From NCBI GenBank assembly GCA_951812625.1, contig CATOSP010000002.1, forward strand, positions 186,001 through 250,000: a stretch of DNA of 64,000 nt. The letters run 5' to 3'. Both the position numbers and the translations under genes were made by a program. Positions 53,718-62,863 of the stretch are shown here, in pieces (positions within the stretch are counted from its first letter, which is position 1; the number at the start of each line of letters is the position of its first letter). The notes beneath the pieces are model-generated. The model did no database searches and was not told the origin of the DNA. It saw nothing but the letters and a program-made list of their open reading frames with translations. This stretch comes from an uncultured Dehalococcoidia bacterium (GTDB lineage Bacteria > Chloroflexota > Dehalococcoidia > Lucifugimonadales > UBA3495).

Positions 53718-53812
53718 GGTATGGGCAAAAATGGCGGCCCGGGCCGAAGCAATAATGCCTCTGGATGGTCGGACCGCCTGAGGCGGGGCGCTTTCTACAG
53801 GAGAAGCAACGC

Positions 53813-54532
53813 TTGCATTCCAAAAAGGCAGTCCGGTTAATCCATACGTCAGACGTACACCTTGGGGATGGCTCCGGCCATCCCTACGCCATGTTGGCGC
53901 TCAAGGCCGTCGTGGACGCGGCATCCCGACTCGGCGGAGACATGCTCCTTCTCGCCGGTGACATCTTCGATAACGCCCGTGTCTCTGACGAAATGGTCCA
54001 GGACTTCCTCGACGAACTCGCCCGGCTTGATATGCCGGCCGTGGTCCTCCCCGGAAACCATGACCTCTACGGTGAAGGCTCCATCTACCGGCGCGATGTG
54101 TTCCACGGTAAGCCGGACAATCTCCGGGTAATTGAAGGAATGGACGGGCAGACCATCAGCTATCCTGAACTGAATCTCGATGTCTGGGGCCGGGCCATGC
54201 TTTCCCACACCCCAGAGTTCCAGCCTCTCTTGGGTATGCCCGACCGGAGAGACGGTCACTGGCTTGTTGCCCTGGCCCACGGACACTTCCACCATGACGG
54301 CGACGTGGACCAACGTTCTTCTCCCATCTATCCAGCGGATGTCGCCGACGCCACCTGCGACTATCTGGCCCTTGGCCATTGGGACCGTCACGACGATGTT
54401 TCCCAGGGCGGCGTTACGGCGGTGTATTCGGGTACTGCCCGGGGCCCTGCATCCAGCGACTACCTCGGAGAGGTGACCGTGGTCGACCTCGACCCTGTCG
54501 ACGGTGTCTCATACCGCCAGGTTCCTCTCTAG
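53813..54532 (+). CDS. SbcD/Mre11-like metallophosphoesterase, short form
   Basis: A 239-residue calcineurin-like phosphoesterase. Metal ligands: HTSDVHLGDG, LLLAGDIFDNARV, VVLPGNHDLYG, ALAHGHFHHD and the late YLALGHWDRH. The order and the DVHLG start are those of SbcD/Mre11/YhaO nucleases, but the C-terminal capping domain of SbcD (about 400 residues in all) is missing. AGGAG sits 9 bases before TTG 53813; an ATG at 53765 is the alternative. It could partner the SbcC/Rad50 ATPase 23 kb away, which lacks an adjacent nuclease. Confidence 0.82.
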   Translation: MHSKKAVRLIHTSDVHLGDGSGHPYAMLALKAVVDAASRLGGDMLLLAGDIFDNARVSDEMVQDFLDELARLDMPAVVLPGNHDLYGEGSIYRRDVFHGKPDNLRVIEGMDGQTISYPELNLDVWGRAMLSHTPEFQPLLGMPDRRDGHWLVALAHGHFHHDGDVDQRSSPIYPADVADATCDYLALGHWDRHDDVSQGGVTAVYSGTARGPASSDYLGEVTVVDLDPVDGVSYRQVPL

Positions 54533-54539
54533 CCCGGCA

Positions 54540-55010
54540 TTGAATTGGCAGGAGTTCAGGGAAAACGCGCCGTTACTGGCGGCGCTTGGGGAAGAACGTT
54601 TCGAGCGCACCGGCCTGGTCCTGCTGGCCACCTTGAGGAAGAGCGGTTGGCCCCGAGTCAGCCCGGTGGAGTTCGTGATAACGGACGGGAAGCTGTACTT
54701 GGGCATGATGTGGCGGTCACGCAAGGCTCTCGACTTGCTCCGTGACCCACGGTGCAGCCTCCACAACACCGTGTCCGACCGCAACGGTACCGAGGGCGAA
54801 TTCAAGCTCTACGGACGCGCCATTGAGGTCACAGACCTGGCGGAGCGCCGCCGTTACTCCGAAGCCCTCTACGCTAAAATCGGTTTCATGCCCGTGGAAC
54901 CCGAATACCATCTCTTCTCGATAGATATCGAAAGCGCGTCCTTCGCCGCCCTCGAAAACGGCGAGTGGCGGCGCGAGATTTGGAGGAGTCAAGATGAAGC
55001 GACTGGGTAG
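54540..55010 (+). CDS. PPOX (pyridoxamine 5'-phosphate oxidase-like) family protein
   Basis: A ~156-residue split-barrel flavin/deazaflavin-binding protein: NWQEFRENAPLLAALG, VLLATLRKSGWPRVSPVEFVITDGKLYLGMMWRSRKALDLLRDPRCSLH. The N-terminus of the family matches TTG 54540; a GTG at 54504 is in frame and would overlap the previous gene. Its 3' end overlaps the acetamidase gene by 17 bases. Reaction unknown. Confidence 0.82.
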   Translation: MNWQEFRENAPLLAALGEERFERTGLVLLATLRKSGWPRVSPVEFVITDGKLYLGMMWRSRKALDLLRDPRCSLHNTVSDRNGTEGEFKLYGRAIEVTDLAERRRYSEALYAKIGFMPVEPEYHLFSIDIESASFAALENGEWRREIWRSQDEATG

Positions 55011-55869
55011 GGAACACCACATCTATGTCTTGGACCCCGAAGCGGAACCTGCCATAACCATCGACTCCGGCGAGGAGCTAATCGTCGAGACCTGGGATGC
55101 TTTCGAGGGTGAGCGAGACCCGGAAGTCCTGGACGCCAAGCACTTGAAGGGACCTGCGAGCGGCCCGATATACGTCAATGGCGCAGAGCCGGGGGACGCC
55201 CTGCGCGTGGAATTCCTGAGCATTACACCCAAGGAAGCCGCGGCCCACATGGTTATGCCCGGCAGGGGGTTCCTGGAGCAGGAATTCACCGAGGCCTATC
55301 CGACCATCATCAGCTTGGAGGACGGCCACGCCTGCTTGCCCAACGGCCTCCGTGTCCCCCTCATGCCCTCGATGGGCCTCGTTGCCACCACTCCCACCTA
55401 CCAGCAATTGACGGCCAGCGACAGCGGCCCCTACGGCGGAGACATCGACCTCAAGGAACTGGTGGAGGGCAGCACCCTCTACCTGCCCGTGTTCGTCCCC
55501 GGCGGTATGCTGGCCCTTGGAGACTGCCACGCCGTCGTGGGAGACGGGGCAGTTGCCGGCACTGGTGCGGAATGCTCCGCCGACACCCACCTGCGGGTCA
55601 CCGTTGAAAAGGGAATGAGCATATCGGGGCCAAGGGCCATGACTCCCGACTACTTCGTGATCCTGTCCCACGGCGAGAATCTCGGCCCCGCCATGAAGCA
55701 GTCAGTCCGCGACATGGTGGACTTCCTCGTCGCGGAAAAAGGCATGGAACCCTACGACGCCTACACGATCCTCAGCCTTGCCGGAGACGTTCGGGTCTCC
55801 CGCACATTCCGCCCAATCAGCCCCGTAAAGATGATGCTCTCCCGCCATCTGCTGGAACAACTGGGGTAA
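54994..55869 (+). CDS. Acetamidase/formamidase family protein
   Basis: A 291-residue FmdA/AmdA-fold amidohydrolase that releases ammonia from small amides. Segments: DPEVLDAKHLKGPASGPIYVNGAEPGDALRVEF, MPSMGLVATTP, GGDIDLKELVEGSTLYLPVFVPGGMLALGDCHAVVGDGAVAGTGAEC. GGAGGAG precedes the ATG, which overlaps the PPOX gene by 17 bases, so the two are coupled. Substrate not determined. Confidence 0.93.
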   Translation: MKRLGREHHIYVLDPEAEPAITIDSGEELIVETWDAFEGERDPEVLDAKHLKGPASGPIYVNGAEPGDALRVEFLSITPKEAAAHMVMPGRGFLEQEFTEAYPTIISLEDGHACLPNGLRVPLMPSMGLVATTPTYQQLTASDSGPYGGDIDLKELVEGSTLYLPVFVPGGMLALGDCHAVVGDGAVAGTGAECSADTHLRVTVEKGMSISGPRAMTPDYFVILSHGENLGPAMKQSVRDMVDFLVAEKGMEPYDAYTILSLAGDVRVSRTFRPISPVKMMLSRHLLEQLG

Positions 55870-55918
55870 TACTCTATCCTGACTGGCCACAAGGGACTAT
55901 GTCCGGAAGGCGCATGGA

Positions 55919-56149
55919 ATGTACCTGGAGACGGTAGAGTCGAGCATGATATACGCCGTTGGATACGACCCCGAGGCACGGGAGCTTACAGTTGTATTCA
56001 ACAGCGGCCGGGTTTTCTGGTATGAAGATGTCCCCTCAGAAGTACATCAAGAGCTGATGTCCTCCGGTTCAAAGGGCCAATACATGCGCGACACCATCAT
56101 TGATCTGTACCCGACCCATGACAGATATCCATATCGCCGCTCCGTCTGA
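55919..56149 (+). CDS. KTSC domain protein
   Basis: A 76-residue single-domain protein. SSMIYAVGYDPEARELTVVF, GRVFWYEDVPSEVHQELMSSGSKGQYMRDTI matches the KTSC domain, a small module often found alone or next to lysyl-tRNA-synthetase-like proteins, with unproven function. It is followed convergent by the P450 gene 34 bases away. Confidence 0.85.
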   Translation: MYLETVESSMIYAVGYDPEARELTVVFNSGRVFWYEDVPSEVHQELMSSGSKGQYMRDTIIDLYPTHDRYPYRRSV

Positions 56150-56183
56150 AGGCTTATAACGGAAGTGAAGATACGCCGGTCTT

Positions 56184-57611
56184 CTAGGGGTATCGGCCGA
56201 CGGCCCGCAGCGAAAACGGCTTCGGTCCTACCGCCAGCCCGAATACCTCGGTTTCCGGCAGCGGTGAGCCGGGAACGGGCGTTTCAAACTGGAACTGGCT
56301 TAGCAGACGGGTTGCGTGGAGCCACACCACGGTCTCCCCAAAGCGGCGTCCCGGACATCGCCGGTGGCCGGTCCCGAAGGGGATGAACGTCCCATTGGTC
56401 AGGGCGGGCGGGTGTGAGCCGTCATCCTCGATCAGGAACCGCTCCGGTATGAATTCGCCGGGCGAGTCCCAGAAACGCGGATCGTGGTGTATCGAGTAGA
56501 TGTTTCCCAGCACCTGCGCGCCCTCCGGAATCACATAGCCGCCGATTTCGCAGGCCCGCGACGCCTTGTGGGGCACCCCGAATGGCCCGACGGTGTGGAG
56601 CCGCATGTTCTCCAGGATAACGGCGAATAGATAGGGCAGCCTGGTCTGATCATCCACGCTCGGCGAATTGCCTCGGCCTATCACCCGGTCGAGTTCTTCG
56701 TGGACTTTCTCCTGAATTTCCGGCCGGTTGGCCAGGGAAAGCAGCAGCCAACTGACGGTCTGGGCCGTCGTGTCGATTCCGGCCAACATCAGGTCCATGC
56801 ACAGGTGCCTGATGGTCTCTTCCGTGATTTCCTCCCGCGCTTCCGCAGCCAGCATTACCTCGGCCAGGCAGGACGGGTTTTCCAGGTCCAGGCCAGGCCG
56901 GGCGCGGGCATGGTCCAGAAGCGACGTGATGATAGCCTCGCTGATTTCCGACTGCCTTTGCGCCTCCTTCAACGTGTGGTTCGTCAGTATCCTCAACCAG
57001 GGGATGTAGTCCGCCAGGTTGGTGGCCGTGGCGTTCTTGAAAATCCAGGTTACAAGATCGAGCAATTCCTGCCGGTGGCCCTCGAATTCTGTCGTGTCTC
57101 CTTCGCTGCGGCCGAAGATAGCGCGGAACATGATCGTAGAGTTGCTGCGGGACAGCATCTCCACCGGCTCCACCAGTTGATCGGACTCGCTTCGCTGGCC
57201 CACTTCCTCCACCAGGTTGCCCACCACCTCCTCGATGTGCCGCTCGCGGATTTGTTGGAGGTTCCTGGGGCTGAGCAATTCTCGATTGGCAAAGCGCTGT
57301 AATTGCCGCCAGTGATCCCCGTAGGGGGCCATGACCAGGTCTTTTTGCTCGCTCAGGATGTCCATGATTTCACTAACCCACCGGTCCGCCAGTTCGGTCT
57401 TATCGAAGGCTTCCTTCAGCAGGTCGGGATGGCTTATCACCACTGTAGGCACACTGCCGAACCGCAGGAGGCAGATGTCTCCGTACCTTTGTACCAGGCG
57501 GTGTATGGACAAGTGCGGGTCCTTGGCGACGCTGAGCAGCGACCCGAATATGGGCAACCCGCTCGGTCCTGGTGGGTAGTTCTTTGCCGCTTTGGAAGCC
57601 GTGACGTTCAT
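56184..57611 (-). CDS. Cytochrome P450, CYP2-like, without membrane anchor
   Basis: A 475-residue P450. The heme loop FGTGHRRCPGRRFG holds Cys419; the I-helix is AGIDTTAQTVSW; E-x-x-R is ENMR; and the PERF is FIPERFL. Unusually for bacteria, the N-terminus YPPGPSGLPIFGSLL plus RYGDICLLRFGSVPTVVISHP and VPHKASRACEIGGYVIPEGAQVLGNI resembles eukaryotic microsomal CYP1/CYP2 enzymes, but the transmembrane anchor is absent, so it should be soluble. It is the last gene of a GMC-LLM-SDR-P450 row. Redox partner unknown. Confidence 0.93.
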   Translation of the reverse strand: MNVTASKAAKNYPPGPSGLPIFGSLLSVAKDPHLSIHRLVQRYGDICLLRFGSVPTVVISHPDLLKEAFDKTELADRWVSEIMDILSEQKDLVMAPYGDHWRQLQRFANRELLSPRNLQQIRERHIEEVVGNLVEEVGQRSESDQLVEPVEMLSRSNSTIMFRAIFGRSEGDTTEFEGHRQELLDLVTWIFKNATATNLADYIPWLRILTNHTLKEAQRQSEISEAIITSLLDHARARPGLDLENPSCLAEVMLAAEAREEITEETIRHLCMDLMLAGIDTTAQTVSWLLLSLANRPEIQEKVHEELDRVIGRGNSPSVDDQTRLPYLFAVILENMRLHTVGPFGVPHKASRACEIGGYVIPEGAQVLGNIYSIHHDPRFWDSPGEFIPERFLIEDDGSHPPALTNGTFIPFGTGHRRCPGRRFGETVVWLHATRLLSQFQFETPVPGSPLPETEVFGLAVGPKPFSLRAVGRYP

Positions 57612-57682
57612 ATTGAGACGTTCCTAGTCTGGTCCTTATGCCGGCGCGTTGGACTGGAATCCTCGAATCTGGCGGACATCCC

Positions 57683-58456
57683 CTACATCACCGAGTAGCC
57701 CCCATCCACGGTCAGGACCGCCCCGGTAACGTAGTCCGATCCCTTCCCTGCCAGGAACACCACCGCGCCCTGCAACTCGTCGGCCTCACCCCACCGTCCA
57801 GTGGGAATGCGCCGGTTGATCAGGTCGAACCTCTCGGGCTGGTTCTCGGGAACAGCCGCCGTCAGTTCGGTCATAAACCAGCCGGGCAGGATGGCGTTTG
57901 ACTGGATGTTGTCTTTGGCCCAGGCCACCGCCAGGCTCTTGGACAACTGGACAATACCACCCTTGCTTGCCGAGTAGGGAGCGCCGCTGCCGCCGCCGCC
58001 GAACAGGGAGAACATTGACCCCACGCTGATTATCTTGCCCCCGCCCTGCGCCTTCATATGGGGATAGACTGTCCTGGACGCCAGAAACGCGGCCCGCAGG
58101 TTAACGTCCAGAACGTTGTCCCACTCCTCAACGCTCAGGTCTTGGGGTTCCTTCCTCACCGTCATCCCGGCATTGTTTACCAGGATGTCCACCCGTCCAA
58201 ACTCCGCGACGGTCCTTTCCACCATCCCGGCGATGTCCGGCTCACGGTTCACGTCCACCGCCAGTCCCAGGGACTTGACCCCCAGCGCCTCAATCTCCGC
58301 CTGGGCCTGCACCGTCTTGTCCATGTTGCGGGCAGCGACCACGATGCTTGCCCCCGCCCCGGCCAGCCCCAACGCCATGCCCAACCCAAGCCCGCCGTTG
58401 CCGCCGGTGACGATGGCCACCTTGCCATCCAACCCGAACAGTTCCCCGATACTCAT
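57683..58456 (-). CDS. SDR-family oxidoreductase
   Basis: A 257-residue short-chain dehydrogenase: VTGGNGGLGLGMALGLA at the N-terminus, NNAG, catalytic Ser in SVGSMFS, YSASKGG (Tyr-x3-Lys), and a late GAVVFLAGKGSDYVTGAVLTVDGGYS. It resembles 3-oxoacyl-ACP/glucose-type reductases with unassigned substrate. GGGAGG precedes the ATG. It starts 29 bases after the LLM gene stop and precedes the P450 gene by 71. Confidence 0.94.
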   Translation of the reverse strand: MSIGELFGLDGKVAIVTGGNGGLGLGMALGLAGAGASIVVAARNMDKTVQAQAEIEALGVKSLGLAVDVNREPDIAGMVERTVAEFGRVDILVNNAGMTVRKEPQDLSVEEWDNVLDVNLRAAFLASRTVYPHMKAQGGGKIISVGSMFSLFGGGGSGAPYSASKGGIVQLSKSLAVAWAKDNIQSNAILPGWFMTELTAAVPENQPERFDLINRRIPTGRWGEADELQGAVVFLAGKGSDYVTGAVLTVDGGYSVM

Positions 58457-58485
58457 TCAAGCCTCCCGACTTGGGGATGTGGTTG

Positions 58486-59520
58486 TTACCTCACCAGCGG
58501 CAGCACCTTGTCCCCGAAGAGCCGCATTGACTTCTCCACCTGCTCCAGCGGGATCTGGCCCACGTTGGGGTTCAGCAAAAGGTTCCTCAGCCCTATGCCC
58601 TCCAGCTCCTTGATTCCCGCCGCCACCGTCTCCGGTGTGCCCGCAAGGAAGGCGTGCTCCACCATTTCAGCGGGAGGCGTGGGCTGGTTCGGGTCCCGCG
58701 GTGGGACACCGCCGGGGTTGTACTTGATCCGTGCGTCCAGCAGGTGAGCGCGGAAACGCCGCAGCGCACCCTCGGCAACTTCCCGTGCCTCATCGTCGGA
58801 CTCAGCCACGTAGAGCCCCCGCTGTCCCCACGTCTGGTCAATCGCGCCTTCCACGTCCGACTCCGAAAACCCTGATTCCAGCATCGTTTCCCGGTAGACC
58901 TTCAGCCTGTGACGCAGCGTGTCCACCGGGTGGATGCCCATCAGGACCGGACGGCCTATGCGGGCCATCTCCACCGTCGACTCTTCCGAGATGCAGGCCC
59001 GGACAATGGGCGGATGCGGTTGCTGGTAGGGTCTCGGCCGCAGGATGGGAAACCTGCTGTTCCAGAACTGCCCTTTATGGTCCACGTCCTCGCCTGTCCA
59101 CGCCTTGACCAGCAATTCCTCGGCCTCGGGCAGCATCTCCCTGCCCTCTTCCAGGGTCAGGCCGAACCCGAAATACTCGTACTCGTTATACGCTGAACCC
59201 CGGCCGGTGCCCATGATGAGCCGCCCGTGGCTCAGGTTGTCCAGCAGCGCCGTCTGTGCCGCCAGCCGCACCGGGTGGTGCAGAGCCATCTCCACCACCG
59301 CGAACCCGATCTTCACCCGCTTGGTCCGCATCGCCACCGCCGCTCCGAACACTACAGGGTCGGCATAGGCCACCGCCCCGTCGAAGTGGTGTTCCGTCAG
59401 CCACACGGCGTCCATACCCACCTCCTCGGCCAGCTCCACCTCCCGCAAAGTGTTGTCGATGGCCAGGTGGTCGCCATCAGGGTCGCCACTGATACTGAAA
59501 ACAAAAGACCCGAATCGCAC
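58486..59520 (-). CDS. LLM-class flavin-dependent oxidoreductase
   Basis: A 344-residue luciferase-like monooxygenase starting at GTG 59520 (MRFGSFVFS). Core blocks: EEVGMDAVWLTEHHFDG, VKIGFAVVEMALHHPVRLAAQTALLDNLSHGRLIMGTGRG and PYQQPHPPIVRACISEESTVEMARIGRPVLMG. It is the third luciferase-like gene in the window and lies between the GMC and SDR genes with 30-36-base gaps. Confidence 0.92.
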   Translation of the reverse strand: MRFGSFVFSISGDPDGDHLAIDNTLREVELAEEVGMDAVWLTEHHFDGAVAYADPVVFGAAVAMRTKRVKIGFAVVEMALHHPVRLAAQTALLDNLSHGRLIMGTGRGSAYNEYEYFGFGLTLEEGREMLPEAEELLVKAWTGEDVDHKGQFWNSRFPILRPRPYQQPHPPIVRACISEESTVEMARIGRPVLMGIHPVDTLRHRLKVYRETMLESGFSESDVEGAIDQTWGQRGLYVAESDDEAREVAEGALRRFRAHLLDARIKYNPGGVPPRDPNQPTPPAEMVEHAFLAGTPETVAAGIKELEGIGLRNLLLNPNVGQIPLEQVEKSMRLFGDKVLPLVR

Positions 59521-59556
59521 TTTACCCCCGGTACACCCTCAATTTGGCTGGATACT

Positions 59557-61089
59557 CTACTTCATCCAGTCGGCCACCCGCTCCGCAATCATAATCGTCG
59601 TGGCGTTGGTATTAGCCCTGACGCAGTCGGGCAGTGTGGAAACATCCACCACCCGCAGCCCCTCGATGCCCCGGACGCGGCAATACTGGTCCAGCACCGC
59701 CATCGGGTCCGAGTCCGGCCCCATCTTGCAGGTGCCCGATATGTGCTGCGTGGTCGTCACGTTGCGGAGCAGCCACTGGTCCAGCGCCTCATCCGATACC
59801 AGGTCCTCGGGCCTGGGAGTGATGCACTCCTCAACAATGTCCTTGTATGAGTCGTTCTCCAGGAACCCCAGGCACATTCGGACGCCCTCCCGCAGCCTCT
59901 CCCGGTCCCACGGGTCCTCCAGGTAGCGGTAATTCAACACCGGCTGATCGTGGGGGTCAGTGGAGGCAAGCTTCAACTCCCCCGCGCCGACGGCCAGCTC
60001 CAGAACGGCGGTGAAGCGTATCCCCTCCCCCTCCAGCGGGTCGCCGCCCATGGGCGATGAGAAGGACGATTGCATTATCTGCATGTCGTTGCGGTCCTTG
60101 GAACCGGCAGCGGTGTAGCGCAGGCCCAACTGGCTGCGCGGTGCCTCCGGGTCAAGGGGGAAACCTTCCTTCACCTTGACCGGCACCCTTACGTTGGGAT
60201 GGTCCCGCAGGTTCTGGCCCACGCCGGGCAGGTCCAGCACCACCGGAATGCCCATCTCACGCAGGTGCTCGGCGGGGCCGACGCCGGAGAGCATCATCAG
60301 TTGGGGAGATCCGATGCCGCCCGCGCTCAGGATCACTTGGTCCGCCTCTACGACGAACCTTTCCCCGCCGCTCTCCACGTCAGCGCCGGTTGCGCGGTTG
60401 CCCTCGATGACGACCCTGTAGACTGTGACGTTGGCCCGCACCGTCAGGTTCAGCCGGTTGCGCACCGGGTTCAGGTAGGTAAGGGAGGTGCTCATGCGAA
60501 CGCCGTTGGGGTTGTTCATGGGGATTGGCCCAACGCCCCAGGACTCCGGGTGGTTCATGTCCGGGTCGTGGGGATAGCCCGCCTCCCGCGCCGCTTGGTA
60601 GAAGGCCACCTGCGCCGGTAGCCACGTCTCCTCCTTGTGGCGGCGCACGGGGATGGGACCGTCGGAGCCGTGGAAGTCATCCACGATGTCCGTGTCCGTC
60701 TCCGCCTTTCTGAAGTAGGGCAAGGTGTTCACGAACGACCACTCGTCGTTGCCCCACGACGCCCAGTTGTCGTAGTCCTCGGGAACGCCGCGCAGGAACA
60801 CCTGCCCGTTGACCGCGCTCGACCCGCCGACTACCCGGCCCCGGGGGACGGGCATGGTCTCACCCTGCTCCGCGGTGGGAATGCCACGGAAGGACCAGTT
60901 GTGCGGTGCGTCCACCGCGGACGCCATCTGGTTGTAGCCGAACTTCAGGTCGTCCGGGTAGGTCTCGAAATCAGGGTAGTCCGGCCCTGCCTCCAGCAGA
61001 AGTACCGACCGGTTCGGGTCCTCTGACAGCCGCGTCGCAAGCACGCAACCCGCCGACCCCGCTCCGATGATCACAACGTCGTATTTCAT
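59557..61089 (-). CDS. GMC family oxidoreductase (choline-dehydrogenase-like)
   Basis: A 510-residue FAD alcohol dehydrogenase/oxidase. FAD loop VVIIGAGSAGCVLATRLSED, GGSSAVNGQVFLRG, VILSAGGIGSPQLMMLSGVGPAEHL, and the C-terminal His block with TTQHISGTCKMG and VVDVSTLPDCVRANTNATTIMIAERVAD. The usual catalytic His-His/Asn pair is represented by this segment. AGAAGGGAGAG precedes ATG 61089. First gene of a four-gene row with LLM, SDR and P450. Confidence 0.95.
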   Translation of the reverse strand: MKYDVVIIGAGSAGCVLATRLSEDPNRSVLLLEAGPDYPDFETYPDDLKFGYNQMASAVDAPHNWSFRGIPTAEQGETMPVPRGRVVGGSSAVNGQVFLRGVPEDYDNWASWGNDEWSFVNTLPYFRKAETDTDIVDDFHGSDGPIPVRRHKEETWLPAQVAFYQAAREAGYPHDPDMNHPESWGVGPIPMNNPNGVRMSTSLTYLNPVRNRLNLTVRANVTVYRVVIEGNRATGADVESGGERFVVEADQVILSAGGIGSPQLMMLSGVGPAEHLREMGIPVVLDLPGVGQNLRDHPNVRVPVKVKEGFPLDPEAPRSQLGLRYTAAGSKDRNDMQIMQSSFSSPMGGDPLEGEGIRFTAVLELAVGAGELKLASTDPHDQPVLNYRYLEDPWDRERLREGVRMCLGFLENDSYKDIVEECITPRPEDLVSDEALDQWLLRNVTTTQHISGTCKMGPDSDPMAVLDQYCRVRGIEGLRVVDVSTLPDCVRANTNATTIMIAERVADWMK

Positions 61090-61293
61090 AGTCTCTCCCT
61101 TCTGGTTATCTTCCTGTTGGCAAAGCATGAAATCTGCCGCCAGGGAACGGTCTCAAAACTGTGCCAGTCCACCGTCTCCCCCTTTCGCAAAAGGGGGATT
61201 AAGGGGAATTTCTCTCCACCCACGGCAACAGTTTGGTGAAGATTTGAGATAGTCTACAATCACCATTGCCCTAACATGGGGAACTGTCATCCT

Positions 61294-61998
61294 CTAGAGG
61301 TGGGCGCCGAAGAAGGCCAGCGTCCGTGGCCATGAGGCATCGGCGGCTGCCTGCTGGTGCCTGGGACCGGTGTGGTCCATGAAGGCATGGTCCGCCCCGG
61401 CGTAGGTGTGGAACTCGTGGGCTATCCCCAGCCGTCCCAGCTCCTCGTCGAACTTCTTCATATCTTCCTGGGACGGGTTCGCGTCAATCTCTCCGAAGTG
61501 GAACAGGACAGGACACTTGATCCCCTGCGTCATCTCGAACGGCGTCTTCTCGCCCGCGCCCCATATCACCATGATATTGCCCCCATAGTAGGGCACGGCG
61601 GCCTTGAAGTGGGGGTTCGTGGCCGCTGCCAGCCAGGTCACCCGACCGCCCATGCAGAAGCCGGTGACTCCCAGCCGTTCTCCGTCAACCGAAGGATGCG
61701 CCCGCAGAAAGTCCACCGTGGCGCTGATGTCCGCCACAATCTCCGGGTCGCTCAGGTGCTGTATGGGCCGGGAACCGTCCGCCAGCATATCGTCCGTTAT
61801 CCGGTGGTAAAGCTCCGGCGCGCAGGCCGCGTAGCCCGCGCCTGCCAGCCGGTCTGATATGTCCCGGATGAACTGGTCAACGCCGCCCCCGTGCTGGCTC
61901 ACCACCACGCCGGGGAACGGGCCTGCTCCATCGGGCAGGCTCAGGTACGCCCGCATTTCCGTGCCGTTTACCTGGAGGGTCTCCCACGACGATGCCAT
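61294..61998 (-). CDS. Dienelactone hydrolase family protein
   Basis: A 234-residue alpha/beta-hydrolase of the dienelactone hydrolase family. The nucleophile is Cys in GVTGFCMGGR, the acid is Asp in FGEIDANPS, and the His is in GADHAFMD, the Cys-Asp-His triad of carboxymethylenebutenolidase. GGAGG precedes ATG 61998. Such enzymes open lactones made during ring cleavage. It lies 205 bases upstream of the GMC-LLM-SDR-P450 row on the same strand and may belong to the same regulon. A dispersed repeat sits just before it. Confidence 0.92.
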   Translation of the reverse strand: MASSWETLQVNGTEMRAYLSLPDGAGPFPGVVVSQHGGGVDQFIRDISDRLAGAGYAACAPELYHRITDDMLADGSRPIQHLSDPEIVADISATVDFLRAHPSVDGERLGVTGFCMGGRVTWLAAATNPHFKAAVPYYGGNIMVIWGAGEKTPFEMTQGIKCPVLFHFGEIDANPSQEDMKKFDEELGRLGIAHEFHTYAGADHAFMDHTGPRHQQAAADASWPRTLAFFGAHL

Positions 61999-62025
61999 GA
62001 CTGCGCCTCCTTGCCGGGAACATAG

Positions 62026-62078
62026 CCCCACGACTGGTGTGGGGACGGTTCGCGGGGATTGGACCCGTCCCTCGATGC
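62026..62078. repeat. Dispersed double-hairpin intergenic repeat, copy C
   Basis: Begins CCCCACGACTGGTGTGGGG and ends ACCCGTCCCTCGATG, 28 bases upstream of the dienelactone hydrolase ATG. Both hairpins are best formed in this copy: CCCCAC with GTGGGG, and GGGACGG-like with CCCGTCC. Aligns with copies at 5732 and 52425. The rest of the 331-bp gap up to 62329 holds nothing I can assign, apart from a doubtful 20-codon frame near 62290. Confidence 0.65.
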
Positions 62079-62329
62079 GTTAGTCTGGAGCCAATTCCGA
62101 ATCCACGTGATTATATCAGCGGCAGGTGGCTAATGGGGACGCACAAGTGTCTTTAGGCAACGTAGCGTTTTACTTGGGCAAGTCTACCGGTACACTGCCA
62201 AAGGCCTGTCCGCAATGAGATATTCTGACCTCAAGGAAAGAATCCCAAGCCCGCATCGCAGCCAAAGCCCGAGACAAGGAGTTGGAAGCATGACCGGTAC
62301 AATACTGCTGGGTCTGAATTGCCCCAGAG

Positions 62330-62863
62330 TCAGGAGTAAAACCGTCCGATAAACGTTGGATAGAAAAAACCTAGAACTCCGAACGAGTAAAGAGCGGCCC
62401 CGAGATAAACGATTGCTACAATGCCCTCAACGGATCTAATCGAGACCTTATGTTTGAGTAGCCACTTAAGTATCCTCTTGTGCTTCTCCGACGACTGCTC
62501 TTGACAACGGTCTAATGTGAGAATTGCATACTCAGGTGGGTTTTTGCCTACCAATATGAGGTGATCTCTTTCCACTCTCCTGAGTGCTTCTTCGCCAAGA
62601 CGCACCAGTTGGTTATTCCTGACGTCCAAACCGATCGCTACGAGGCTCACAAAGAATCCGATTGCAGCAACCACCCCAGCTTGCCAGTCCAATTGCTCTC
62701 GAAGCAGTAGCACGCACGCATTTCCCAAAACTCCAGAACCCAAAAGGAAAAAATTGAACATCGTGACTCGTTGCCTGGCATGTAGCGAGAAGTAGCGCCA
62801 GGCATAATCGAATTTCATTTGTGTCAGGAAATCGTCATGAAGTTGGCCAGGTTGCTGAGACAT
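62330..62863 (-). CDS. Small helical membrane protein of unknown function
   Basis: A 177-residue protein with about three hydrophobic segments (FNFFLLGSGVLGNACVLLL near 36-54, VVAAIGFFVSLVAIGL near 64-79, and EGIVAIVYLGAALYSFGVLGFF near 144-165) separated by a charged cytoplasmic domain. The N-terminal YAWRYFSLHARQRVTMFNFF is the type of amphipathic lead-in seen in several uncharacterised bacterial membrane-protein families. Base composition is AT-richer than flanking genes. No function assigned; a defence or effector role is only a possibility. Confidence 0.65.
   Translation of the reverse strand: MSQQPGQLHDDFLTQMKFDYAWRYFSLHARQRVTMFNFFLLGSGVLGNACVLLLREQLDWQAGVVAAIGFFVSLVAIGLDVRNNQLVRLGEEALRRVERDHLILVGKNPPEYAILTLDRCQEQSSEKHKRILKWLLKHKVSIRSVEGIVAIVYLGAALYSFGVLGFFYPTFIGRFYS

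Noticed and set aside
62290-62352. 20-codon plus-strand frame with GGAG upstream
   Set aside because: Too short, overlaps the end of a minus-strand gene and shows no features.
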